NCBI RefSeq assembly: GCF_000423665.1
Contig: NZ_AUIK01000016.1
Span: forward strand, 124,001-188,000
Reading direction: 5' to 3'
Length of the DNA: 64,000 bases
Source: Solirubrobacter soli DSM 22325
GTDB lineage: Bacteria; Actinomycetota; Thermoleophilia; Solirubrobacterales; Solirubrobacteraceae
Part shown: piece after piece, positions 24,064 to 33,259 of the stretch
Numbering within the stretch: the first letter of the stretch is position 1
Layout: the number at the start of each line of letters is the position of its first letter
The notes under the pieces: model-generated
What the model saw: the letters and a program-made list of their open reading frames with translations, nothing else
Database searches by the model: none
What the model was told of the DNA's origin: nothing
Position numbers and translations under genes: made by a program

Positions 24064-25175
24064 GGTTCTTCGTCACGGTGCTGGCGCTCTTCGCGCTGCT
24101 CGCACCGCAGGCAGCAGCCGCCAAAAGCGGGCGAATCGAGACATTCGCCAAGCGCGACGCGCTCACCCACGGCATCGCGGGTGACGAGCGCTACGTCTTC
24201 GTCACCGAGCCAGGGATCGGCGTCCAGACCGCCGGCGCCCGCGTCGTCGCGCTCGACCGCGACACCGGGAAGGAGGTCGCCGCGTTCCCCGCGCCCGAAG
24301 GCGGCTTCAAACTCCCGTTCACGCTGCGCGTGCCGCGCTCCGGCCACCTGGTCGTCCTGGACAGCGGGGGGTTCCCGCCCGTCGGACCGCCCGTCGTCTA
24401 CGACTACCGCTACAGCACCAAGCGCGGCGCGCTGAAGGCCACACTCACCCGCACGACGAGCTTCGCGGGCCTGCCGCTGGCGTTCGCCGAGGACGTCGAG
24501 GTGCTGCCGAACGGCGAGTACGTCGTCTCGGAGTCGATCTTCGGCGGCCTCTGGCTGATCGGCCGGGACGGCAAGATCCGCCGCGGCCTCGTCCCGGACG
24601 ACGGGGCGCCGGCGCTGCCGGGCCTCGGGCCGTGCCAGTACACCGGCGGGCCGCTGATGGTCGGCGACCTCCCGTTCGCGGCGCCGAACGGCTTCCTGCC
24701 CGGCGCGGGCTCGCTCACGGTGCGTGGTCTCAACCTCTACCTCAGCTCGACATGTCACGGCGGCATTCAGCGCCTGCCGATCAGCGTGCTGCTCGATTCG
24801 GCCACGCCGGCGGCCGAGCGGGCGAAGAAGATCGTCGACGTCACGCCGAAGATCAACCCGATCGAGAGCCTCAAGGGGATCACCTTCAACCGCTGGGATC
24901 CGAAGGACCCGTGGATCTACTCGGGCGACCCGTTCAGCCTCAAGCTGATCCGCGTCAACTCGCTCACCGGCAAGCGCCAGGTCCTGAGTGACGACGCCCG
25001 GCTGTTCAACTTCACGGTCGGCGCGGCGTTCCTGCCGCCGAAGCGCCACGGTCAGAAGAACCCGCTCGTGACGACGTCCGACCAGGAGTACCGGTGGGCG
25101 CCGACCAACGCCGCGATCACGGCCGACGCGTTCCAGCTGCCGTTCATCATGGCCGAGTACTGGCCGAAGCGCTAA
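24060..25175 (+). CDS. Secreted beta-propeller (NHL/SMP-30-like) protein
   Basis: A 371-residue exported protein. MRFFVTVLALFALLAPQAAA is a Sec signal with AAA cleavage region. The mature part is a chain of short blades: RVVALDRDTGKEVAAFPAPE, FAEDVEVLPNGEYVVSES, GGLWLIGRDGKIRRGLVPD and DPKDPWIYSGDPFSLKLIRV. This is the NHL/SMP-30/lactonase-like propeller pattern. No catalytic set is certain. It is translationally coupled to ilvE (ATGA) and ends 4 bp into the ProC-like gene on the other strand. A link with amino acid metabolism is only positional. Confidence 0.78.
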   Translation: MRFFVTVLALFALLAPQAAAAKSGRIETFAKRDALTHGIAGDERYVFVTEPGIGVQTAGARVVALDRDTGKEVAAFPAPEGGFKLPFTLRVPRSGHLVVLDSGGFPPVGPPVVYDYRYSTKRGALKATLTRTTSFAGLPLAFAEDVEVLPNGEYVVSESIFGGLWLIGRDGKIRRGLVPDDGAPALPGLGPCQYTGGPLMVGDLPFAAPNGFLPGAGSLTVRGLNLYLSSTCHGGIQRLPISVLLDSATPAAERAKKIVDVTPKINPIESLKGITFNRWDPKDPWIYSGDPFSLKLIRVNSLTGKRQVLSDDARLFNFTVGAAFLPPKRHGQKNPLVTTSDQEYRWAPTNAAITADAFQLPFIMAEYWPKR

Positions 25176-25936
25176 AGCGTCCGCAGACGGGTCAGCACGG
25201 CGTCGAGCGCGGTGCTGACCTCGTCATAGACCCCGGCCTCGGTGAGCGTGCGCTGGAAGTGCTCGTTGATGCCGCCCACGGTGGCGTGCTCGCGGGCGAG
25301 GTGCGCGAAGTCGTGGCTGGTCTCGACCGCGTCACCGAGGGCGGCGAACACGGCGGCGAGGTAGCGGCTGGCGTCGTCGGCCGCCACGCCCTGTCGGGTC
25401 AGCCACCCGCTGACGGTCCGCAGGAACTCGAAGTGGGCCGCCATCGTGGCGCTGGCGACCGCGAACCCGTCGTAGGCCTCGATGTCGGGGACCTCGACCG
25501 CGCTCCCGAGCCGGTCGAAGAGCGCCCTCGCGATCGGTTGCGGCGGATGGATGGGCGTCACGCCGGAGTGGCGGGCGACCGCGGGCAGCGGGATGCAGCG
25601 GCAGACATCGGTCGCGGGCGCGATCAGCCGCTCGAGCTCGTCGATCGAGATCCCCGCCATCACGCTGATCACGACGTGGTCGTCGCGGAAGCGCAGGTCG
25701 CTCACGACCGCGCGGGCGATCTGCGGGCGCACGCACAGCAGGACGACCGGCGCGGCGTCCAGCACGGCCTGGTTGTCGGCGGCGATCCCGACGTTCGCGT
25801 AGCGCTCCGCCAGCGCGGCGCTGATGTCCGCGCTGCGCGGCGACAGGGTCAGCGCCGGCGGGTCGTCGCTCTCGCTCAGCCCGACCACGATGGCCTCGGC
25901 GATCGCGCCGACGCCGACCAGTCCGTACGCACTCAT
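25172..25936 (-). CDS. ProC-like NAD(P)-binding oxidoreductase (pyrroline-5-carboxylate reductase family)
   Basis: A 254-residue protein. MSAYGLVGVGAIAEAIVVGL is the GxGxIA Rossmann start, VVLLCVRPQIARAVV is the P5CR VKP-like strand, and VISVMAGISIDELE matches the P5CR VSIaAGi segment. The C-terminal helical domain (SGWLTRQGVAADDASRYLAA, GGINEHFQRTLTEAGVYDEV) corresponds to the dimer domain. Divergence from true ProC suggests a different imine or acid substrate. It overlaps the MarR stop by ATGA, forming a two-gene operon divergent from a luciferase-like monooxygenase. Confidence 0.8.
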   Translation of the reverse strand: MSAYGLVGVGAIAEAIVVGLSESDDPPALTLSPRSADISAALAERYANVGIAADNQAVLDAAPVVLLCVRPQIARAVVSDLRFRDDHVVISVMAGISIDELERLIAPATDVCRCIPLPAVARHSGVTPIHPPQPIARALFDRLGSAVEVPDIEAYDGFAVASATMAAHFEFLRTVSGWLTRQGVAADDASRYLAAVFAALGDAVETSHDFAHLAREHATVGGINEHFQRTLTEAGVYDEVSTALDAVLTRLRTL

Positions 25937-26388
25937 ACGAGGCGGGCGGGGGTCATCCGGTCCGCGAGACCGGTGAGGAGGTCCGCGGCATGCTCGAGGC
26001 CGTCGTCGTCGCAGCTGCCGAGCGCGGCGGCGAGCGCCTCCTGGCGAGCGGCGTGGATGCTCTGCAGCGCCTCGCGGCCGGCGGGCGCGATCGCGATGAT
26101 CGAGACCCGCGCGTCGACGGCGTCGGTCGTGCGCTCGACCAATCCGTCCTGCTCGAGGCGCTGCAGGCGCGGCGTGATCGACGACGTGTGGACGCCTTGG
26201 CAGGTGGCGATGTCGGACACGCGCATGGCGCCACGGGCATCGAGATACTCGAGCAGCGACCAGGACGCCGGCGCCAGGTCGTGCCCGGAGCGCTGCGCCA
26301 GGTCGCCGAGCGTCTCGCGGTCGTTGAGCCAGCCGAGCAGGGAGACGAGCGCGCGTTCGAGGCGTTCGAGCGTCAGGGGATCGGGCAC
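25933..26388 (-). CDS. MarR-family transcriptional regulator
   Basis: A 151-residue winged-helix regulator. ARGAMRVSDIATCQGVHTSS with ITPRLQRLEQDGLVERTTD is the MarR recognition helix and scissors helix, and VDARVSIIAIAPAGREAL is the wing. The C-terminal helices form the dimer arm. The GTG at 26388 (VPDPLTLERLERAL) is preferred because the longer frame would run through the promoter palindrome. The operator-like repeat at 26412-26431 lies between this gene and the divergent oxidoreductase, so it likely represses both. Confidence 0.88.
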   Translation of the reverse strand: MPDPLTLERLERALVSLLGWLNDRETLGDLAQRSGHDLAPASWSLLEYLDARGAMRVSDIATCQGVHTSSITPRLQRLEQDGLVERTTDAVDARVSIIAIAPAGREALQSIHAARQEALAAALGSCDDDGLEHAADLLTGLADRMTPARLV

Positions 26389-26411
26389 GCGCCGAGGGTA
26401 CCGCAGGTAGA

Positions 26412-26431
26412 TAGTTTGGACGTCCCAACTA
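26412..26431. promoter_or_regulatory. MarR-type operator between marR and flavin oxidoreductase
   Basis: TAGTTTGGAC|GTCCCAACTA is a 20-bp palindrome with 9 of 10 positions matching. It sits 24 bp from the MarR start. Just downstream is TAGCGT (26437-26442), a -10-like hexamer 7 nt from the ATG of the divergent flavin oxidoreductase. The palindrome therefore covers its -35 zone. This is a strong candidate MarR binding site. Confidence 0.7.
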
Positions 26432-26449
26432 CCTGCTAGCGTGCCCGGC

Positions 26450-27422
<973 letters not shown>

Positions 27423-27436
<14 letters not shown>

Positions 27437-28430
27437 GGTCCGCGGCCCAGGGCGTGACGCGCTGCTGCGGCGGCGCGTAGCGCGAGAGGCCGCCGTCGGT
27501 GGGGACGAACAGGCGTGCGAAGCGGTCGCGGCCGCAGCTCAGCGACTCCTCCTGGAAGCGCTCGGCGAGCGCGTGCACGACGGCGTCGGTCCCCGCGCGG
27601 GACGCGAACAGCGAGTCGACCTCGGGGCCGCGGGCGTCGCCGTAACGGGCGACGCGCTCGCGCGGCGAGTCCCCGAGCGTGAGGTCGCCGGCGACGTCCT
27701 CGTAGCCGATCGGCCCACGGAACGGCGGCGCGTGATGGCCGATCTCGCCCGCCGGGTCCGCGTGGTAGAGCTGGTGGTTGTTCAGGCACAGCGTGCCCGG
27801 CCCGATGTCGGTGTCGAGGTAGACGCCCCCGTAGGCGCCGACCGCGATCAGCCCGACCAGCCGTGCGAGATGGCGCACGTCGCCCTCCGCGAGCCACCGC
27901 GCCGCCCGGCGCTCGAGGTGCAGCGCCGGCCAATGCGTGTCGATCGCGATGACGTCGAGCCCGGCCGCCGCGAGCTCCGCGCGATCCTCACAGTCGCCGG
28001 TGGTCCAGAGGAACTGCCGCCACGGCGTGGCCGACTCGGCGCTCTCATTGACCACCGCCTGCATCTCGAGCAGGTTCGTCCATGCCTGCGAGGAGAGCGG
28101 TCCGCCCGCCCAGAAGCGATGCAGGTTGCGCTCGATCGCCAGCTCGCTCTCCTGCGGCGCGACGTGCTCGAACGCCCGCAGCGTCCCGAGCAGCTGGTCG
28201 ACCTCGACCCACCCCTTCGGGTCCTTCACCCGCAGGTCGGCCATCACGAGCTGGATGTGCAGGTGGTCGCCCAGCACGAGCGCCGAGACGACCGACTCCT
28301 TGATCCCGTGCAGGTCGGCCGTGTCGAGCGTCGGGCCGAGCAGGCTCTTGACGGCGAGCGGCCGGCGCGCCGGGTGCGACGCACGGCGCTCCCGGCAGTG
28401 CTGCGAGACGAGGGCGGTGCGGGGCATCAT
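27423..28430 (-). CDS. TcdA/TcdB-like glycosyltransferase
   Basis: A 335-residue protein. The central region [15 protein letters not shown], then [19 protein letters not shown] and [14 protein letters not shown], fits the DXD glycosyltransferase fold of the TcdA/TcdB (GT-A, Gly_transf_sug) family. DTD is the metal and sugar-nucleotide site. The C-terminal [20 protein letters not shown] carries the late catalytic segment. Unlike clostridial toxins there is no delivery or receptor region and no signal peptide, so it is probably cytosolic. The acceptor is unknown. ATG 28430 is chosen; upstream extension is possible. The 3' end overlaps the flavin oxidoreductase gene by 14 bp. Confidence 0.75.
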
Positions 28431-28480
28431 GGCGGCGAAGTTACGGCCGGCCGCCCCGAGTGAGTATGTCCTTTTACGGG

Positions 28481-28882
28481 TTAGCCGACGAGGCGGAAGC
28501 GCACGGTGTTGGCGTCCTTGCCGTTGTGGCGGCACTGCGCCTGCACGTAGCCGGCCTTCTTCTCGTACGTGCACTTGTACTTGCCCACGATCCAGCGCGC
28601 GCCGTAGACGTCGATCTCGGCCGGCGGCTTGCCGTCGGCGGCGCCCCGCTGCGCCTCGGCGGCGGCCGCCTCGGCGACGAGGCAGCGCGGCGCGTAGCCG
28701 TCGGCGCGCGACTTGCGCATCTTGATCCGCAGCTGCTTGACCGCCGGGTTCTCGAGGTCCTTGACCAGCCAGTACTTCTTGCCGTCGCAGGCGTGGTAGC
28801 GGAGCTTGGCGGCCTCGCCGGTGGCGGGGGTGAGGGCGAGCGCCGCGACCACGGCGGCGAGGAACAGGCTGAGTCTGGGCAC
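28481..28882 (-). CDS. Small secreted disulfide-type protein, hypothetical
   Basis: A 133-residue exported protein. VPRLSLFLAAVVAALALTPA is a Sec signal. The mature part is basic, with four cysteines in YHACDG, APRCLVA, YKCTYE and AQCRHN that could form two disulfides, and the run GARWIVGKYKCTYEKKAGYV. No family was recognised. The GTG start at 28882 places the signal at the true N-terminus. It lies 48 bp downstream of the epoxide hydrolase gene on the same strand. Confidence 0.65.
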   Translation of the reverse strand: MPRLSLFLAAVVAALALTPATGEAAKLRYHACDGKKYWLVKDLENPAVKQLRIKMRKSRADGYAPRCLVAEAAAAEAQRGAADGKPPAEIDVYGARWIVGKYKCTYEKKAGYVQAQCRHNGKDANTVRFRLVG

Positions 28883-28930
28883 GGGCAGGACGCTAGATCC
28901 GCCGCCACCCACCCACAAGGGCCGAAGGAC

Positions 28931-29845
28931 TCATCCGCCGAGTGGGACCAGCCAGTCGAGCAGCAGGCGGTTGACCTCCTCGGGGCGCTCCTGCTGCAGC
29001 CAGTGCCCGGCTCCCTCGAGCACGTGCTGGGAGACGAGCCCGGGCATCGTCTGCGGGTGCGCGGCGATCGCGTCCGCGAGCCAGGTCGCCGACGGGTCGA
29101 GCGAGCCGCCGATGTAGAGCGACGGCTGCGCGATCGTCGCGCCGTCGAGCGCGGCGAGGTCCTCCCAGTCGCGGTCGACGTTGCGGTAGCGGTTCAGCGC
29201 GCCGGTCAGGCCGGTGCGCTCGAACTCGCTCGCGTAGGCGTCGAGGTCGAACCATGGCGGGACGGGGGCGTCGCCGAAGCGGTCGCGCAGCCGCCCGCCC
29301 GGGGCGACCGTGAACGCGTTGGAGGTGACGAAGCCCCGCAGCCACCCACGCACGTCGGGCTCGATCTCGCGCTCGGCCCGCCCCGGCTCCTGGAAGTAGG
29401 AGACGTAGAACTCCTCGTCGCCGCCCGCCAGCGCGAACGCGTCGGTCGGCCGCATCCCGTTGCGCGGCGTGTACGGGACGCCGAGCAGGCCCACCGCCGT
29501 GAACACGCCGGGCTCCAGCAGCGCGCTGTTCGCCGCGATCGGCGAGCCCCAGTCATGGCCGACGATCGCGGCCGTCTGTGCCCCGAGCGCCCGCACGACG
29601 CCCACGTTGTCGGCGACGAGCTCGGTCATGCGGTAGGCGTCGACGGGTGCCGGCGCGGAGGAGCGGCCGTAGCCGCGGACGTCGATCGCGACGGCCCGGT
29701 AGCCGGCCGCGGCGAGCGCCGGCAGCTGGTGGCGCCACGCCGACCAGAGCTCCGGGAACCCGTGGACGAATAGGACCAGCGGGCCGGTTCCCGCCTCCGC
29801 AACGTGGATCTCGACCGTGTCCAACTGGACCATGTGGTGCTTCAT
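28931..29845 (-). CDS. Alpha/beta-fold epoxide hydrolase
   Basis: A 304-residue alpha/beta hydrolase. FVHGFPELWSAWRHQLPALA carries the oxyanion-hole HGFP. VGHDWGSPIAANSALLEPG holds the nucleophile Asp (HDWG), diagnostic of epoxide hydrolases or haloalkane dehalogenases rather than Ser hydrolases. VDVRGYGRSSAP precedes it. SYFQEPGRAE is the lid region, and GAGHWLQQERPEEVNRLLLD carries the catalytic His. It opens epoxides to diols. The start at 29845 has a second Met four codons on. It is divergent from a NUDIX gene 40 bp away. Confidence 0.9.
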   Translation of the reverse strand: MKHHMVQLDTVEIHVAEAGTGPLVLFVHGFPELWSAWRHQLPALAAAGYRAVAIDVRGYGRSSAPAPVDAYRMTELVADNVGVVRALGAQTAAIVGHDWGSPIAANSALLEPGVFTAVGLLGVPYTPRNGMRPTDAFALAGGDEEFYVSYFQEPGRAEREIEPDVRGWLRGFVTSNAFTVAPGGRLRDRFGDAPVPPWFDLDAYASEFERTGLTGALNRYRNVDRDWEDLAALDGATIAQPSLYIGGSLDPSATWLADAIAAHPQTMPGLVSQHVLEGAGHWLQQERPEEVNRLLLDWLVPLGG

Positions 29846-29884
29846 CGCCACCGAGGCTGACGACCGCGCCGCGGCTCTGGCAAG

Positions 29885-30289
29885 GTGTTTGCCATCTTGG
29901 CAAGCGAACACGTACGGGCCGCCGGAGGCGTCGTTCTCCACCGCGGGAAGGTCTGCATCATCCACCGGCCGGACTACGAGGACTGGTCGCTCCCCAAGGG
30001 CAAGCTCGACGGCCGCGAGACGCACGAGCAGGCCGCGTTGCGCGAGGTGCACGAGGAGACCGGGCTGCGTTGCGCGCTCGGCGCGGAGCTCTCCTCACAG
30101 GAGTACACCGACCGCCAGGGGCGGCCGAAGACCGTCCGCTGGTGGGCGATGACGCTGCTCTCCGACGACGGCTTCAAGCCCCTGCACGAGGTCGACGACC
30201 GGCGCTGGGTCACGCCCGAGCAGGCCGAGCGGATCCTCATGTACGAGCACGACCGCGAGCTCGTGCGCGAGGCCGTCGCTCAGAGCTGA
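29885..30289 (+). CDS. NUDIX hydrolase (MutT/8-oxo-dGTP or Ap4A type)
   Basis: A 134-residue NUDIX enzyme. The segment WSLPKGKLDGRETHEQAALR with the following EVHEETGL is a complete NUDIX box in the actinobacterial MutT style (LPKGK). RPKTVRWWAMTL and ERILMYEHDRELV complete the fold. It probably cleans oxidised or damaged nucleotides. The first codon is GTG 29885, or a TTG four codons later; TTGCCA-TCT-TGGCAA (29889-29903), a perfect inverted repeat, lies over this region. It is divergent from the epoxide hydrolase gene and overlaps the acetyltransferase end by 10 bp. Confidence 0.85.
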   Translation: MFAILASEHVRAAGGVVLHRGKVCIIHRPDYEDWSLPKGKLDGRETHEQAALREVHEETGLRCALGAELSSQEYTDRQGRPKTVRWWAMTLLSDDGFKPLHEVDDRRWVTPEQAERILMYEHDRELVREAVAQS

Positions 30290-30867
30290 GGCACGTCGAT
30301 CCGGTCCGCGTCGGAGATCTCCCGCACCACCCGGGCGGGGACGCCCATCGCGACCACGCCCGCGGGCAGGTCGCGGGTGACGACGGCGCCGGCGCCGACC
30401 ACGGTGTCGTCGCCGATCGTGACGCCCGGGCAGAGGAGCACGCCCGAGCTCAGCCACACGTTGTCGCCCACCACGATCGGCTTCGCCGTCTCCCACCCGA
30501 GCCGCCGCACGTGCGGGTCGATCGGGTGGGTCGCGGTGATGAACTGGACGCGGCTGGCGACCTGGCACGCCTCGCCGATCGTGACCGGCGCGACGTCGAG
30601 CATCAGGCAGTCGTAGTTGAGGAACGTGCCCGCGCCGATGCTCACGCCGGTGCCGTACTCGAGCCGGAACGGCGGGCGGACGTGCACGCCCTCGCCGCAC
30701 TCCTTCAGGAGCTCGCGCAGCAGCCGGTCGCGCAGGTCCTGCTCGGCGAACGCGCTCGCGTTGTAACGCTCGAGGATCTCCTGCGCGCGGCGGTACTCGG
30801 CGGTGAGGTCGTCGTCGGTGCCGATGTAGAGCTCACCGCGCGCGATCCGGTCCTTCATCTCACCCAT
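30280..30867 (-). CDS. Left-handed beta-helix sugar O-acetyltransferase (Maa/NodL-like)
   Basis: A 195-residue hexapeptide-repeat acetyltransferase. MGEMKDRIARGELYIGTDD and ERYNASAFAEQDLRDRLLRE are the N-terminal maltose-acetyltransferase helical domain. GTGVSIGAGTFLNYDCLMLD and VVGDNVWLSSGVLLCPGVTI give the parallel beta-helix, and THPIDPHVRR carries the catalytic His. It transfers acetyl from acetyl-CoA to a sugar hydroxyl. It lies 9 bp downstream of the ABC permease gene, on the same strand, and could be part of that transcript. Confidence 0.9.
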   Translation of the reverse strand: MGEMKDRIARGELYIGTDDDLTAEYRRAQEILERYNASAFAEQDLRDRLLRELLKECGEGVHVRPPFRLEYGTGVSIGAGTFLNYDCLMLDVAPVTIGEACQVASRVQFITATHPIDPHVRRLGWETAKPIVVGDNVWLSSGVLLCPGVTIGDDTVVGAGAVVTRDLPAGVVAMGVPARVVREISDADRIDVPQL

Positions 30868-30876
30868 GGCGAGAAG

Positions 30877-31935
30877 TTAGGCGATGCGCACCCGCAACCA
30901 CCAGAAGGTGCCCGCCGCGAGCAGACCCGCGAGCGCGAGGAAGATCGCGGTCTCGGTCGCCTGCAGCGTCCAGTACTTGCTCGCCGGCATGAACGTGACG
31001 CGCTGCTTGTAGCCCTCCGCCGCCGCGCGTTTGAAGCACGCCTCCGAGCGCCCCTGCGGGATGCCGGGCGGCGGGCCGAAGCCGGCCTCGACCGCCTTGC
31101 CGGGGACGCAGCCGGCGAACCACGACGGCAGCTCGTCCTGGACCTTGCCGGTGCGGTCGAGCGTCTGGTTGGCGATCACCCACGCGCCCGGCTCGTCCAC
31201 CTCGATCTGGATCTCCTTCACCGGGCCCAGCGGCCCCACGCTCGGGTCGCCCTGGATCATCAAGCCGACCAGGTTGTCGGCGGTGATGGTGCTGAGCGTG
31301 GAGCTCGGGCCGAGGTGCTCGCGCACGAGCGACGGCGTGAGGATCTGGACGACGACGAACACGGCCAGCGTGATCGCCATCGCGGGCACGGTCCGCCGCA
31401 CCACGGTCCCGGCGGCGACGCCGAGCGTGAACGCGAACGCCGTGTAGCCGATCGGCGCGAGCCCGCGCGTGTCGAACATCGGCGAGGCGATCCGCGGCTG
31501 GCCGAGCATGCCCGGATTGTTCTGACCGGCGTTGACGGCGTCGTCGAGCGAGCCCGCCCACCAGGTCAGGGCCAGGCTCAGGACCGCGACGATCAGCAGC
31601 GCGGCGCCGCCCGTCACGAGCAGCTTCGTGGCCAGCCAGCGCGTCCGCGTCACCGACTGGTTCCAGACGAGCCGGTGCGTTCCGGCCTCGAGCTCGCGGG
31701 CGACGAGCGGGGCGCCCCAGAAGATGCCGATGATCGCCGGCAGGCAGAGCACCAGCATGGTGGCGATCGTGTACACCGTCACGAGGAACTGGTCGGCGGC
31801 GAACACGCGGATGAAGTCGTCGGTGAAGTCCGGCATGCTGCCGGCCGCGAGCGCGAGGAAAGCCAGCAGGGCCGCCGCCCCGCCGGCGACGACCAGGGTC
31901 TGCGAGCGCCCTTGGCGCCAGGTCAGCCAGATCAT
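30877..31935 (-). CDS. ABC transporter permease (ABC-2 type)
   Basis: A 352-residue membrane protein with about six hydrophobic segments: TLVVAGGAAALLAFLALAAG near the N-terminus, VYTIATMLVLCLPAIIGIFW, LLVTGGAALLIVAVLSLALT, YTAFAFTLGVAAGTVV, MAITLAVFVVVQIL and a C-terminal TAIFLALAGLLAAGTFWW. A large extracytoplasmic loop lies before the last one. It pairs with the ATPase gene that overlaps it by ATGA. A GGAGG 7 nt before the ATG confirms the start. The transported molecule is unknown. Confidence 0.82.
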   Translation of the reverse strand: MIWLTWRQGRSQTLVVAGGAAALLAFLALAAGSMPDFTDDFIRVFAADQFLVTVYTIATMLVLCLPAIIGIFWGAPLVARELEAGTHRLVWNQSVTRTRWLATKLLVTGGAALLIVAVLSLALTWWAGSLDDAVNAGQNNPGMLGQPRIASPMFDTRGLAPIGYTAFAFTLGVAAGTVVRRTVPAMAITLAVFVVVQILTPSLVREHLGPSSTLSTITADNLVGLMIQGDPSVGPLGPVKEIQIEVDEPGAWVIANQTLDRTGKVQDELPSWFAGCVPGKAVEAGFGPPPGIPQGRSEACFKRAAAEGYKQRVTFMPASKYWTLQATETAIFLALAGLLAAGTFWWLRVRIA

Positions 31936-32807
31936 CGGACCGCCTCCAGTGTGCGGGAACGCGGGGCTTCGGACGTCCGGCTCATGTAGGCCAGCACCAG
32001 GTCCTCCAACGAGAGCTGCGTGACCGTCCACTGCGGGTCGTAGATCGGCGCGTCGGTGCGGACGATGTACGTGGACTGGCGATCCGTGTGGCTCTCGTCG
32101 ATCACCTCGAACTCGTCCGGGAGCGTGTCCCGCCGCGGGCCGGTCAGGCGGTGGTGGGTCGCCTGCAGCTGGTCGAGGTCGCCGGCGAGCTGGACGCGCG
32201 AGGAGACGAGCACGACCAGGTAGTCGCAGACCCGCTCGAGGTCGGAGACGAGGTGCGAGGACAGCACGACCGAGAGCCGGTGCTCGACGACCGCCTCCAT
32301 CAGGTCCTGGAGGAACTCGCGCCGGGCGAGCGGGTCGAGGCTCGCGACCGGCTCGTCGAGGATCAGCAGCTCCGGCCGCTTGGCGAGCCCCAGCGTGAGC
32401 GCGAGCTGCGCCCGCTGGCCGCCCGACAGCTTGCGCGCCTTCTGGTCCCGGTCCATGCCGAGGCGGTGCATGCGCGCCTGCGCGAGCTCGGCGTCCCACG
32501 CCGGGTTCAGCTGCGCGCCGAGCGTCAGGTGCTCGGCGACGCTGAGGCCGCCGTACGTCGGCGTGTCCTGCGCCACGAAGCCGACCCGCGGCATCCCGGA
32601 GCGCGGCGCCTCTCCCAGCACCTCGATCGCGCCGCCGCTCGGCGAGAGCATCCCCACGGCGAGGTTGAGCAACGTGCTCTTGCCGGCGCCGTTCGGGCCC
32701 ACCAGACCGACCACCCGGCCGGCCGGCACCTCCAGCGTGCACTCGGCCAGCGCCGTGCGCCGCCCGTAGCTCTTCGTCAACGCGTCAGTGCGCAGGGCCA
32801 GGGTCAT
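31932..32807 (-). CDS. ABC transporter ATP-binding protein
   Basis: A 291-residue ATPase. GLVGPNGAGKSTLLNL is the Walker A, FVAQDTPTYGGLSVAEH the Q-loop region, KLSGGQRAQLALTLGLAKR the ABC signature, LLILDEPVASLDPL the Walker B and D-loop, and LSSHLVSDLERVCDYLV the H-loop. This is the CcmA/YtrB-like branch of exporters. The C-terminal 80 residues (FEVIDESHTDRQSTYIVRTD) are an extra beta domain used in these two-component ABC systems. It overlaps both the GntR gene stop and the permease start, so the three genes are one operon. Confidence 0.9.
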   Translation of the reverse strand: MTLALRTDALTKSYGRRTALAECTLEVPAGRVVGLVGPNGAGKSTLLNLAVGMLSPSGGAIEVLGEAPRSGMPRVGFVAQDTPTYGGLSVAEHLTLGAQLNPAWDAELAQARMHRLGMDRDQKARKLSGGQRAQLALTLGLAKRPELLILDEPVASLDPLARREFLQDLMEAVVEHRLSVVLSSHLVSDLERVCDYLVVLVSSRVQLAGDLDQLQATHHRLTGPRRDTLPDEFEVIDESHTDRQSTYIVRTDAPIYDPQWTVTQLSLEDLVLAYMSRTSEAPRSRTLEAVR

Positions 32808-33196
32808 GCGACCTCCTGCCGTGAGGTGGAACGAAAGGTGGAGGAGAACAGGGCCTCGATGCTCTCGTCGTCGAGGCCGGCGAGACGCGCCTTGCTGAGC
32901 CAGCGCTCGAGGTCCTTGCGCAGGGGGCCGTGCGAGGCGAGCGTCGCGTCGGTCAGCGTCCGCATGACGAACGTGCCGACGCCGGGCCGCGCCGCGACGA
33001 GCCCGTCGCGCTCGAGCTCGCGGTAGGCCTTCAAGACGGTGTTGGGGTTGATCGCCAGCTCCGCCACGACCTCCTTGACCGTGGGGAGCTGATCGCCCTC
33101 GCGCAGCGTGCCGAGCCGCAGCGCGTGTCGTACCTGCCGCACCACCTGCAGGTACGGGGAGAGCCCGGAGGTCGTGTCGAGGTGGAATTGAATCAT
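32804..33196 (-). CDS. GntR-family regulator, YtrA subfamily
   Basis: A 130-residue short GntR protein. MIQFHLDTTSGLSPYLQVVR is the N-terminal beta strand, QLPTVKEVVAELAINPNTVL is the recognition helix, and YRELERDGLVAARPGVGTFV is the wing. The C-terminal part is only a short helix (LRKDLERWLSKARLAGLDDE), as in YtrA regulators that repress their own ABC operon. The downstream genes, ATPase and permease, match that role. An AT-rich patch (33181-33228) upstream contains the repeat ATAGCACTAT. Confidence 0.88.
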   Translation of the reverse strand: MIQFHLDTTSGLSPYLQVVRQVRHALRLGTLREGDQLPTVKEVVAELAINPNTVLKAYRELERDGLVAARPGVGTFVMRTLTDATLASHGPLRKDLERWLSKARLAGLDDESIEALFSSTFRSTSRQEVA

Positions 33197-33208
33197 TGAA
33201 CTAGGAAG

Positions 33209-33218
33209 ATAGCACTAT
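33209..33218. promoter_or_regulatory. Short palindrome in gntR promoter
   Basis: ATAGCACTAT is a perfect palindrome (ATAG-CA-CTAT, with CA/TG center) in a conspicuously AT-rich stretch just before the GntR start. TTGACC lies nearby on the minus strand at about 33218-33223. This resembles YtrA-type operator and promoter placement; the match is short and therefore tentative. Confidence 0.4.
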
Positions 33219-33259
33219 AGGTCAATAGGGTGACGCGTATCTCAGGTACAGATGTCGCC

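Noticed and set aside
29578..31989. 803-residue forward frame
   Set aside because: It crosses several supported genes in other frames (hydrolase, NUDIX, acetyltransferase, permease) and lacks any motif.
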